Source: Candidatus Omnitrophota bacterium (GTDB lineage: Bacteria; Omnitrophota; Gorgyraeia; 2-02-FULL-51-18; JAGOUK01). From it: DNA of 12,348 nt. Each line of letters opens with the position of its first letter. Within the stretch, counting starts at the first letter, position 1. Under the pieces are notes generated by a model that ran no database searches, had not been told where the DNA came from, and worked only from the letters and a program-made list of their open reading frames with translations. The DNA lies in assembly GCA_015231685.1 (NCBI GenBank), contig JADGBA010000028.1, positions 1 to 12,348 of the forward strand. The letters run 5' to 3'. Shown here one piece after another: positions 5,879 through 12,348 of the stretch. The position numbers were made by a program, and so were the translations under genes.

Positions 5879-7015
5879 ATGAAATCTGCCGCCAGCGGTC
5901 CCTACCGCATTTGCGACCGGTGTGTGATGGACACCACGGATCCTGAAATCACCTTTGATGCCGCGGGGGTATGCAGTCATTGTCATTCCTACGACAAGGA
6001 CCACTCCAAATACTGCGCCGAAGGCGCACGGGGTGAAGAGCTTCTCCAAAAGGCCGCCGAAGAAATCCGCGTTCAAGGCAAAGGGAGGGAATACGATTCT
6101 CTTCTGGGCTTGAGCGGCGGGGTGGACAGCTCCTACGTGGCCTATCTTGCCGGGAAGTTGAATCTCAGACCCCTCGTGCTTCATGTGGACGGGGGATGGA
6201 ATTCGGAGATCGCCCAGAAGAACATTGAGAATATCGTCAAGCGGCTGGGATTCGATCTTTTTACCGTCGTCATCGACTGGGAAGAAATGCGGGATCTGCA
6301 GGCGGCGTTTCTGAGATCGGGGCTTGCCAATCAGGACGCCCCGCAGGACCACGCGATCTTCGCGGTCCTCTCACGCTTCGCGGTGAAACACCGGATACGA
6401 ACGATCCTGAGCGGGTCCAATTACGCAACGGAATCCTGTCTGCCGCGCGCCTGGGGATACAACGCGATGGATTCGCGGCTTCTGAAGAGTGTTCACGCCC
6501 GATACGGGCGCCGTAAGCTTAAGAGCTTTCCGACGGTGAACTTGTTCCGGTATCTTTTTGTGGATCCTTACGTTCGCCGGGTTAAGACCATCCGGCCCTT
6601 GAACTGGATCCGGTATGACAAGTCGGAAGCGATGAAGGTTCTCGAGAAGGAGCTCGGCTGGCGGTATTACGGGGGCAAGCACTACGAGTCGAGGTTCACC
6701 AAGTTTTTTCAGGCGCACTATCTTCCCGAAAAATTCGGATATGACAAACGCCGCCCCCATTTGTCGAGTCTGGTCGTGTCCGGGCAGATGACACGCGATC
6801 AGGCGCTCGAGGAATTGAAGCATGAGCTTTATCCGGCGGCTGAGCTTCGTGAAGACCGGGAATTTGTCTTGAAGAAACTCGGGATTTCGGACGAGGAATT
6901 CGATCTGATTCTTCGTTCGCCCAACCGCACCTACCGGAATTATCCGTCGGACGCGAAGCTTCTGGAGTTCATGAACCGGGTGAGGGCATGGCTCGTACGC
7001 AGGGGGGTGTTATGA
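5879..7015 (+). CDS. N-acetyl sugar amidotransferase (WbpG/PseA family)
   Basis: This 378-residue PP-loop enzyme starts with a C-x2-C pair (C12, C15 in CDRCVMDTTDPEI) and a second pair C32/C35 (CSHC), likely a zinc-binding site, followed by the ATP-binding SGGVDSS motif at 79-85. The CVMDTTDPEI signature is the hallmark of the family, and the usual length is about 375-385 residues. WbpG-type enzymes are required to turn an N-acetyl (acetamido) group of a nucleotide-activated sugar into an acetamidino group, using ATP activation and ammonia delivered by HisH/HisF. This gives acetamidino uronic acids or acetamidino nonulosonic acids; which one cannot be told here. The preceding two genes supply the ammonia. 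Its stop overlaps the glycosyltransferase start as ATGA (7012-7015). Confidence 0.9.
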   Translation: MKSAASGPYRICDRCVMDTTDPEITFDAAGVCSHCHSYDKDHSKYCAEGARGEELLQKAAEEIRVQGKGREYDSLLGLSGGVDSSYVAYLAGKLNLRPLVLHVDGGWNSEIAQKNIENIVKRLGFDLFTVVIDWEEMRDLQAAFLRSGLANQDAPQDHAIFAVLSRFAVKHRIRTILSGSNYATESCLPRAWGYNAMDSRLLKSVHARYGRRKLKSFPTVNLFRYLFVDPYVRRVKTIRPLNWIRYDKSEAMKVLEKELGWRYYGGKHYESRFTKFFQAHYLPEKFGYDKRRPHLSSLVVSGQMTRDQALEELKHELYPAAELREDREFVLKKLGISDEEFDLILRSPNRTYRNYPSDAKLLEFMNRVRAWLVRRGVL

Positions 7016-8367
7016 TTTCCGCCGGCGGGTACCGCATTGTCCGAATCGCTGGGCTTCATTACGGCGAGGCGCTGCGGTCTTTTTATGAGGCGCATCCGGA
7101 TCTTCAAGGGCAGCCGTATGCGGAGCAAAAGCGCGCTTTGCTGGAAGGATCGCTCGTGTGGGGTGAGGCGTTTTCTGTGGCGATGCGGTCGCTGGGGCAC
7201 GACGCGGAAGAAATCATCTATGATGCCGAACCGCTTCAGAAGGCCTGGGCATCGGAACACGGGATTTCTGTTGCCGCCTCGGGATGGCGCACGGCAGTGC
7301 TTCTGTCCCAGATTGAGGCCTTGAAACCCGATGTGCTTTATTTGCAGGACACCTACTCGCTTGATCCGGGGATCCGCAGAACCCTCAAGCAACGCTTTTC
7401 GTTTTTGAAAAAGTTATTCATCTTCAAGGGATATCCCCGCATGGGTGAGGATTTAAGAGGCGCCGATGTGATCTTCAGCGGAAGCCCGGCCTTTGTGCCG
7501 ATGTGCCAAAAAACCGGGATCCGGACGGAACTTCTCTATCACGCGTTTGATGCCGAGCTCTGGAAGCGGATTCCGGCGGCTGCCGCAGAATCGGTCCGGT
7601 ATGATCTGACGTTTGTCGGCTCTTCCGGGTTCGGCTATGGATTGGGGCATCAGGCACGCTATTGGACGCTTCGGGAGATGCTCAAAGCCACACCTATAGA
7701 ACTGTGGCTTCAGGAGCGGACGGATCTTTGGGCACGGGGCTTCCGGGACATGCTGGTCAACCGCGCGGCGATGAGGTACCGCGTGTGGGAGGCCGCCCGC
7801 GGTTTTTTGTCGCTGGCGGGTTCCCCGGTTCTTTATTGGCTTCTGCGGCAGGGCGGGGTTCCGGAGCCGGTCAAGAAGACCGCTCAGGACGTCTTGAGGG
7901 AGCGCGAGTCCCTGAGGATTAACCGCGAAGTTTATCCGGACGAGCCGTTGTTTAAAAAGCCCCGGGTGCCGGATATGCCGATCCGCCGGCTGCATGGCGA
8001 ACGGTGTCACGCGCCGGTTTTTGGGTTAAAGATGCTGGATGTGTTGTCGAGATCGCGGGTGACTTTTAACCGTCACACCGACGCGGCGATGGGGTCTTCC
8101 GCAAACGCGCGGCTCTTCGAGGCCACCGGTGTCGGCACGTGCCTGTTGACCGAAAAGACTTCCAACCTTAAGGATCTCTTCGAGGAAGGACGCGAATTGG
8201 TGAGCTACGGTTCGGTGGAGGAATGCGCTGAACTCGCGAAGTATCTTCTGGATCACGAGAAGGAACACGAGCGGATCGCGCAGGCGGGCCAGAAGCGCAC
8301 GCTCCGGGATCATACGGTGCTGAACCGGTGTCGTGTGATCGATCGAGTCATTCGTCAATCCATCTAA
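7012..8367 (+). CDS. CgeB-like glycosyltransferase
   Basis: This 451-residue protein has the two-domain plan of GT-B enzymes related to CgeB. The C-terminal half shows FNRH (352-355), SANARLFEATG near 370 (the Glu that binds the donor nucleotide in such families), LLTEKTSNLKDLF, and the closing A-x-AGQKRTLRDHT block. It probably transfers a sugar to the growing polysaccharide on the cytoplasmic face; donor and acceptor are unknown. I prefer the ATG at 7012, which overlaps the upstream stop in ATGA and follows an AGGGGGG run by 5 bases, over the ATG at 6988, which would extend the overlap to 28 bases. It is the last gene of this block; no strong terminator follows. Confidence 0.82.
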   Translation: MISAGGYRIVRIAGLHYGEALRSFYEAHPDLQGQPYAEQKRALLEGSLVWGEAFSVAMRSLGHDAEEIIYDAEPLQKAWASEHGISVAASGWRTAVLLSQIEALKPDVLYLQDTYSLDPGIRRTLKQRFSFLKKLFIFKGYPRMGEDLRGADVIFSGSPAFVPMCQKTGIRTELLYHAFDAELWKRIPAAAAESVRYDLTFVGSSGFGYGLGHQARYWTLREMLKATPIELWLQERTDLWARGFRDMLVNRAAMRYRVWEAARGFLSLAGSPVLYWLLRQGGVPEPVKKTAQDVLRERESLRINREVYPDEPLFKKPRVPDMPIRRLHGERCHAPVFGLKMLDVLSRSRVTFNRHTDAAMGSSANARLFEATGVGTCLLTEKTSNLKDLFEEGRELVSYGSVEECAELAKYLLDHEKEHERIAQAGQKRTLRDHTVLNRCRVIDRVIRQSI

Positions 8368-8509
8368 AATCTTGATGCGCCGCTCATGTTCGTATGTCCG
8401 CAAAGGCCCCGCCGGGCAGTCGGCTGCCGCATCGTGATCTTAGAAGGTCCCGTATTCCAAATTCCAAAAAAATCAAGTGATAGAATAACTCGATGGTATA
8501 CTTGGTACT

Positions 8510-8818
8510 ATGCGAAAAAACAACGGTTCAAAAAAAACGGTTATCCGGGCCAAAATCCCCATTATGTACATGAAAGAGGGGGATATCTATGTTTGTTTTA
8601 CGCCGGCACTCAACCTTGTGTCGCATGGGGACACCTTTGAGGAAGCCGAGCGGAATTTTGCCAAATCGCTCAAGCTGTTTATCCGGGAAGTGACTCGTAT
8701 GGGTACTTGGGAGGAAGTCTTAAGCGAGTGTGGTTGGAGAAAAATCAATAACCGTTTGACTCCGCCCACGATCCTCAGAGAGCGGCTTCAGCAAATTCAA
8801 ATTCCTGTCACCGCTTAA
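8510..8818 (+). CDS. hicB: HicB-family antitoxin
   Basis: The 102-residue product shows the partial RNase-H-like HicB fold: a short strand ending GDIYVCFTPALNLVSHGDTFEEAERNF, then an amphipathic helix LKLFIREV and a short IPVTA tail typical of small HicB proteins. HicB binds and blocks HicA. No helix-turn-helix or ribbon-helix-helix DNA-binding domain is evident after the core, so autoregulation is uncertain. The start at ATG 8510 has no Shine-Dalgarno; a TATACT at 8497-8502 lies only 7 bases before it, so the message could be leaderless, though no good -35 is present. An in-frame ATG at 8564 is an alternative but would cut into the first strand. The hicA start abuts the stop directly. Base composition is more AT-rich than the flanking polysaccharide genes. 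Confidence 0.8.
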   Translation: MRKNNGSKKTVIRAKIPIMYMKEGDIYVCFTPALNLVSHGDTFEEAERNFAKSLKLFIREVTRMGTWEEVLSECGWRKINNRLTPPTILRERLQQIQIPVTA

Positions 8819-9049
8819 ATGCCGAAGATCACGCCGATTCATTACAAAAAATTTGAGAAGTTTTTGCGCTATATCGGTTGCTCTCTCCGCCGCCAAGCAG
8901 GTGATCATAAAATCTATCAAAGATCCGATCTGCACCGGCCTCTTGTTGTGACTTGTAAAAAGGATCTTCCCGTCATGGAAATCAAAAGTAATCTCAATAC
9001 CTTAAGGATGTCCAATGAGGAATATCTGGATATCTTGGAGCGCCTATAA
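8819..9049 (+). CDS. hicA: HicA-family mRNA interferase toxin
   Basis: The 76-residue protein has the compact double-stranded-RNA-binding-like HicA fold: a first helix KKFEKFLRYIG, then LRRQAGDHKIYQR with the catalytic His in GDH (usual form GSH), a strand LVVTCKKD, and a C-terminal helix with the typical ISNEEFL-like MSNEEYLDIL. HicA enzymes cleave mRNA and halt translation until neutralised by HicB. The ATG at 8819 follows the hicB TAA with no gap, so expression is coupled to the antitoxin. The order antitoxin-then-toxin is the less classical but common hicBA arrangement. Length is normal and all key features are present, so this pair looks intact, unlike the hip locus upstream. Confidence 0.82.
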   Translation: MPKITPIHYKKFEKFLRYIGCSLRRQAGDHKIYQRSDLHRPLVVTCKKDLPVMEIKSNLNTLRMSNEEYLDILERL

Positions 9050-9063
9050 TTGGTTTGATAAAG

Positions 9064-9092
9064 TAGGCAAGCGTTGAATTAAATCGTATAAT
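9064..9092 (+). promoter_or_regulatory. Sigma70-like promoter for the heptose-type operon
   Basis: A perfect TATAAT at 9087-9092 lies 17 bases after TAGGCA (9064-9069; four of six to the -35 consensus). Transcription would begin near 9099, about 37 bases before the epimerase start. It falls in the AT-rich gap after hicA and would drive the epimerase, HldE-like and SIS genes, which follow with overlaps or gaps under 20 bases. Confidence 0.5.
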
Positions 9093-9135
9093 ATCGCTGT
9101 CTATTATTGCCCTGTAATCATCTGCGAGGATAATG

Positions 9136-10128
9136 ATGAAAACTCTGGTAACCGGAGGGGCGGGTTTTATTGGAAGCCACTTGGTTGACGGTCTTTTGAC
9201 CAAGGGCCATGAAGTGGTGGCTATCGATAATTTTGTCTCCGGCAGACCTGAAAATCTTAAAGCCCGCGCTTCCGATCCACGCCTCCAATTGATCCAAGCT
9301 GATATTCGTGACGTTTCTGCGATGGAAGGGTGTTTTGAGGGTGTGGACTGGGTGTTCCATCTGGCGGCGCTTGCGGATATCGTCCCGTCGATTCAGAAGC
9401 CCATGGATTATTATTCGACCAATGTGACCGGCACCCTGAACGTGCTTGAGGCGGCCAGGGCTGCCGGCGTCAAACGGTTTGTTTATGTCGCGTCATCCTC
9501 CTCCTACGGTATTCCCGACAAGGTGCCGACGCCTGAGACCGCCGAGATCCGGTGTGAATACCCGTATGCCCTCACCAAATATCTCGGAGAGCTGGCAGTG
9601 CTTCACTGGCACAAGGTTTATCATCTGCCGGCGGTGGCTCTTAAGTTCTTCAATATCTACGGGCCGCGTTCACGGACTTCGGGAACTTACGGCGCGGTGT
9701 TCGGAGTGTTCCTGGCTCAGAAGACCAATGGCAAGCCTTACACGGTTGTGGGGGACGGGACCCAGACGCGGGATTTCACATACGTCACTGACGCGGTGTC
9801 GGCGCTCATTCTGGCGGCGGAATCGGAGATTTCGGGTGAGGTTTTCAATGTAGGCTCGGGCGGATCGTACAGCATCAATCACCTGGTCCGGCTTCTCGGG
9901 GGCGATGTGGCTTATGTGCCCAAACGCCCCGGTGAGCCGGATGCGACGTACGCGGATATTTCCAAAATCCGCCGGATGCTGAACTGGCACCCGAGCGTGT
10001 CGTTTGAGGAGGGGGTGCGGCGCATGCTGGAATGTTCCGAAGACTGGAAAGCGGCGCCGGTGTGGGAGCCGGACTCCGTCAAGGCGGCGACCCGGGAATG
10101 GTTCGAGTATCTGGGGAAAGCCTCTTGA
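9136..10128 (+). CDS. Extended SDR NAD-dependent sugar epimerase/dehydratase
   Basis: This 330-residue protein has the NAD-binding GGAGFIG motif (7-13), the catalytic serine region ASSSSYG (119-125), Y144-x3-K148 (YALTK), the NIYGPR block near 173-178 and RDFTYVTDAV further on, all typical of UDP-glucose 4-epimerase-like extended SDRs. It resembles the UDP-GlcNAc/GalNAc 4-epimerases (WbpP type) and 4,6-dehydratases; the exact reaction cannot be read from motifs. Because it is co-transcribed with an HldE-like fusion and a GmhA-like isomerase, it may act as the HldD-like last step on an activated heptose. Of two adjacent ATGs, 9136 has better spacing (5 bases) from GAGGA at 9126-9130 than 9133. 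Its stop overlaps the next start as TTGA. Confidence 0.88.
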   Translation: MKTLVTGGAGFIGSHLVDGLLTKGHEVVAIDNFVSGRPENLKARASDPRLQLIQADIRDVSAMEGCFEGVDWVFHLAALADIVPSIQKPMDYYSTNVTGTLNVLEAARAAGVKRFVYVASSSSYGIPDKVPTPETAEIRCEYPYALTKYLGELAVLHWHKVYHLPAVALKFFNIYGPRSRTSGTYGAVFGVFLAQKTNGKPYTVVGDGTQTRDFTYVTDAVSALILAAESEISGEVFNVGSGGSYSINHLVRLLGGDVAYVPKRPGEPDATYADISKIRRMLNWHPSVSFEEGVRRMLECSEDWKAAPVWEPDSVKAATREWFEYLGKAS

Positions 10129-11657
10129 GAGAGATCGCACGAAAGATCAAGACGCTCGGGGAACTTGCGAAGATCTCGCGTGATCTCAAGGCCCGGGGCA
10201 AAAAAATCGTTCACTGCCACGGTGTTTATGACCTCGTGCATCCCGGCCACATCCGGCATCTCGCCGCGGCCAAAAAGCACGGTGATGTCCTCATCGTGAC
10301 GCTCACGAAGGACCGGCACGTGAAGCGCGGCCCCGGCCGGCCGATCTTCAACGAGCATTTGCGCGCCGAGACTCTCGCTTCTCTGGCGGCGGTGGAATAC
10401 GTCGCGGCGGTGGATTATCCCACGGCCGTTGAGGCGATCCGCGCGATCCGGCCCGACTTCTATGTCAAGGGCCAGGATTACAGCGATCGGAAAAAGGACG
10501 TCACCGGCAAGATTTATGATGAGGAAAAAGCCGTCAAAGCCAGCGGCGGCCGCGTCGTCTTTACGGATGACATCACGTTCAGCTCCTCCGCGCTCATCAA
10601 CCGTCATATGGAAGTCTATCCGCCGGAGACGGTGAGCTACCTGAAGCGGCTTGTGAAGCGATACAGCGTCGAAGACGCGCTTGGCCGCATGGCCGATCTC
10701 AAGAAGCTCAAGGTTCTAGTCATCGGCGATGCCATCATTGACCAGTATCACTATTGCCGGCCCATGGCCAAGTCCTCGAAGGAACCGATTGTTGTGAACA
10801 AGTACCTCTCCGAGGAGTCCTTTGCCGGAGGGGCCATTGCCACCGCCAATCATGCGGCGCAGGTGTGCGGCCGGGTGGATTTGGTGACCGTTCTGGGGAA
10901 AAAGGAACCCTTCGAGCGTTTTATTCGCACTCATTTGGGGCCCAACGTGGCCCCGAGGTTTTTTTATCGCGGGGACGGACGGACCACGGTGAAGCGCCGA
11001 TTCGTTCATTCCGAAAGCCCCCAGAAATTCTTCGAAGTCTGTTACATGGACGACGCCCCGCTTGCTTCCGCCGAAGAACAGCGGCTGGCGGTTTACTTGA
11101 ACGCGAATTTGAAGCGCTATGATCTTGTGATCGTCAACGACTTCGGCCACGGGATGCTGACGCCGCGGCTGATTGAGATTCTCTGCCGGAAGTCGCGATT
11201 TCTGGCCCTCAACGTCCAGACCAACAGCGCGAATCTTGGATTTAATCTGGTGACGAAATACGGCCGGGCCGACTTCGTCTGCATCGATGAATTCGAGATG
11301 CGTCTGGCGACCCGGGAACGCAGCGCCAATCTGAAGGACCTCGTCCGCCGGATTCAGAAGAAATTGCGCGCCCGTGTGGTCGCGGTGACGCGCGGCAAGG
11401 ATGGGGCGCTTTGCTATTCCGCCGCGAGCGCATTTACCGAAGCACCGGCCTTCTCGTACCACATCGTCGACAAGGTCGGCGCGGGTGATGCCTTCTTCGC
11501 TTACACGGCGCCGTGTTTTGCGGCGGGTGTACCGCAAGACTTGACCGCTTTTATCGGAAACGCCGTCGGATCACTCGCGGTGCAGATTATGGGAAACCGC
11601 GAACCGGTCAAGGTCGTGGATCTCGTCAAATTCATGACCCGGCTCTTGAAGTTCTAG
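10125..11657 (+). CDS. HldE-like bifunctional protein with reversed domains: cytidylyltransferase then PfkB kinase
   Basis: Starting from the TTG at 10125 this is a 510-residue fusion. Residues ~25-165 are an RfaE domain-II type nucleotidyltransferase: HGVYD, the HPGH motif (39-42), KGQDY (115-119) and a closing FSSS. Residues ~195-510 are a PfkB-family kinase: VIGDAIIDQY near 198-208, FAGGAIATANHA (233-244) and the anion-hole/catalytic GAGD (452-455). Classical HldE has kinase first and nucleotidyltransferase second, so the order is swapped. By homology the kinase would phosphorylate C1 of a heptose 7-phosphate and the other domain would attach a nucleotide. The TTG overlaps the epimerase stop in TTGA and follows GGGGAAAG; the upstream ATG at 10032 would add 31 unlike residues inside the previous gene. 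An SIS isomerase follows. Substrate identity is inferred. Confidence 0.87.
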   Translation: MREIARKIKTLGELAKISRDLKARGKKIVHCHGVYDLVHPGHIRHLAAAKKHGDVLIVTLTKDRHVKRGPGRPIFNEHLRAETLASLAAVEYVAAVDYPTAVEAIRAIRPDFYVKGQDYSDRKKDVTGKIYDEEKAVKASGGRVVFTDDITFSSSALINRHMEVYPPETVSYLKRLVKRYSVEDALGRMADLKKLKVLVIGDAIIDQYHYCRPMAKSSKEPIVVNKYLSEESFAGGAIATANHAAQVCGRVDLVTVLGKKEPFERFIRTHLGPNVAPRFFYRGDGRTTVKRRFVHSESPQKFFEVCYMDDAPLASAEEQRLAVYLNANLKRYDLVIVNDFGHGMLTPRLIEILCRKSRFLALNVQTNSANLGFNLVTKYGRADFVCIDEFEMRLATRERSANLKDLVRRIQKKLRARVVAVTRGKDGALCYSAASAFTEAPAFSYHIVDKVGAGDAFFAYTAPCFAAGVPQDLTAFIGNAVGSLAVQIMGNREPVKVVDLVKFMTRLLKF

Positions 11658-11673
11658 AAACCCCGGAGAGATG

Positions 11674-12258
11674 ATGAAGCAGTCGATCGAAGTTTATTTT
11701 AAAAAGATCAAGAACGAGATGGGCCGCGTTGAGGTGACCGACCGTTCGGGGAAGAGCGTCGGATTTGAGCGCGGCATGGAGGAAGCGGTGCGGCTCATTC
11801 TCCGGCATTCTTCCTCCGGCGGGAAGCTTTACTTCATCGGCAACGGCGCTTCCGCGGCCATCGCGAGCCACCAAGCGATGGATTTCTGGAAGCGCGGCGG
11901 CGTGGCGGCGACCTGCTTCAACGATGCGGCGCTTTTGACCTGCATCGCCAACGATTGCGGTTATCCGCATGTGTTTGAAAAACCCATCGAGATGTTCGTG
12001 ACCGGCGCGGATCTTCTCGTGGCGATTTCCAGCTCCGGCAAAAGCGTCAATATCTTAAACGGCGTCGCCGCGGCGCGCCGCAAAGGCGCGGGGGTGCTGA
12101 CCCTTTCCGGGTTCAAGCGCGCGAACCCGCTTCGCAAAAAGGGGGACCTGAACTTGTACGTCCCCGCGGAGTCCTACGGCCACGTCGAAGTGATCCATCA
12201 CGCGCTCTGCCACTGTCTTCTTGATACGATCGTCATCGCGCCAAGAAAGAAGCGATGA
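11674..12258 (+). CDS. GmhA-like SIS-domain sugar-phosphate isomerase
   Basis: This 194-residue protein is a single SIS domain with GNGASA (56-61, the phosphate-binding GNGGSA loop of GmhA), SSSGKS (119-124, the ISTSGNS loop) and a C-terminal helix with H170-x-E172 and H175/H176/H180. GmhA converts sedoheptulose 7-phosphate to D-glycero-D-manno-heptose 7-phosphate, the first heptose step. Length agrees with GmhA. The usual active-site stretch after the first loop is altered (SHQAMDF), so a related ketose phosphate is possible. The ATG at 11674 is 5 bases from GGAG (11665-11668); the ATG at 11671 would be too close. It begins 16 bases after the kinase fusion and its stop overlaps the next start as ATGA. 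Confidence 0.82.
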   Translation: MKQSIEVYFKKIKNEMGRVEVTDRSGKSVGFERGMEEAVRLILRHSSSGGKLYFIGNGASAAIASHQAMDFWKRGGVAATCFNDAALLTCIANDCGYPHVFEKPIEMFVTGADLLVAISSSGKSVNILNGVAAARRKGAGVLTLSGFKRANPLRKKGDLNLYVPAESYGHVEVIHHALCHCLLDTIVIAPRKKR

Positions 12259-12348
12259 AACCGCGATTCCGGCGAATTATTCTTCTGGGTCATACGGGAT
12301 TCATCGGCCGGCGGCTTTTTGCTTTTCTGCAGACCATGTACCCGGGGA
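12255..12348 (+). CDS. SDR-family NAD-dependent epimerase/dehydratase, N-terminus only (cut by window end)
   Basis: An ATG at 12255 overlaps the SIS gene stop in ATGA and stays open to the window end, giving 31 residues. They read RRIILLGHTGFIGRRLF, a beta strand followed by G-x-T-G-F-I-G and a helix start, which is the NAD(P)-binding loop of extended SDR sugar enzymes. It would be the second SDR of this operon. Substrate cannot be judged from so little. Confidence 0.7.
   Translation, partial: MKPRFRRIILLGHTGFIGRRLFAFLQTMYPG

Noticed and set aside
8416..8432. GGCAG-TCGG-CTGCC hairpin after the glycosyltransferase gene as a terminator
   Set aside because: The stem is only five pairs and no T-run follows, so support for a terminator is too weak.
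3259..8469. Shared ATTCCAAAAAA near the hip locus and before hicB as a repeat or insertion mark
   Set aside because: It is a short A-rich word seen twice, with no flanking similarity; chance is the likelier cause.
8386..8640. 84-codon plus-strand frame before and into hicB
   Set aside because: It overlaps hicB in another frame, has no Shine-Dalgarno or family signature, and the HicB frame is convincing.
10716..11537. 273-codon open frame on the minus strand
   Set aside because: It is opposite the PfkB kinase part of the HldE-like gene and shows no family motif; a shadow of a real gene.
1..12348. CRISPR arrays, tRNA or rRNA genes, transposase genes
   Set aside because: I saw no regularly spaced repeats, no tRNA- or rRNA-like segments and no transposase or integrase motifs on either strand.

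Overview
The window is a stretch of bacterial chromosome devoted mostly to surface-polysaccharide (O-antigen or capsule type) sugar synthesis, interrupted by two accessory islands that carry toxin-antitoxin and ATPase genes. All recognisable genes lie on the + strand. Coding density is high, codons are moderately GC-rich, and genes are joined by ATGA and TTGA overlaps. Heptose-type enzymes and an acetamidino-sugar gene set suggest a Gram-negative (diderm) bacterium. The phylum cannot be fixed from the sequence; an uncultured lineage such as Omnitrophota is only a weak guess from gene style.

Layout. 1-608: 3' end of an asparagine synthase-like amidotransferase. 609-3448, accessory island 1: an AAA ATPase with a DUF4143 domain (759-1907) behind a good sigma70-like promoter; a short AT-rich regulatory region with a perfect 34-bp palindrome and two matching operator-like sites; then an overlapping trio that looks like a HipBST toxin-antitoxin locus (hipB 2111, hipS 2301, hipT 2627). 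The kinase of this trio has lost its catalytic C-lobe. The island ends in a gene-poor stretch with two tandem 21-bp-spaced dyads. 3449-8367: Gfo/Idh/MocA oxidoreductase, HisH-type glutaminase, HisF/WbuZ-type partner, WbpG-type N-acetyl sugar amidotransferase and a CgeB-like glycosyltransferase. This set is expected to convert a nucleotide-linked amino sugar to its acetamidino form and then transfer a sugar. 8368-9049, accessory island 2: a hicBA toxin-antitoxin pair. 9136-12348: an extended SDR epimerase/dehydratase, a bifunctional HldE-like protein with its two domains in reversed order (cytidylyltransferase first, PfkB kinase second), a GmhA-like SIS isomerase, and the start of another SDR. 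These look like a heptose-style route: ketose-phosphate isomerisation, kinase, nucleotidyl transfer, then epimerisation or dehydration.

How the genes work together. In the middle block, HisH would release ammonia from glutamine, the HisF-like barrel would channel it, and the WbpG-like PP-loop enzyme would use it on the activated sugar. The HisF homologue lacks the Asp11 position needed for histidine synthesis, so this is not a histidine operon. In the last block the isomerase, the fused kinase/nucleotidyltransferase and the two SDRs would make an NDP-activated heptose or related sugar. The features most worth a second look are the reversed HldE fusion, the truncated HipT with its operators, the 34-bp palindrome, and the tandem dyads before the oxidoreductase gene.
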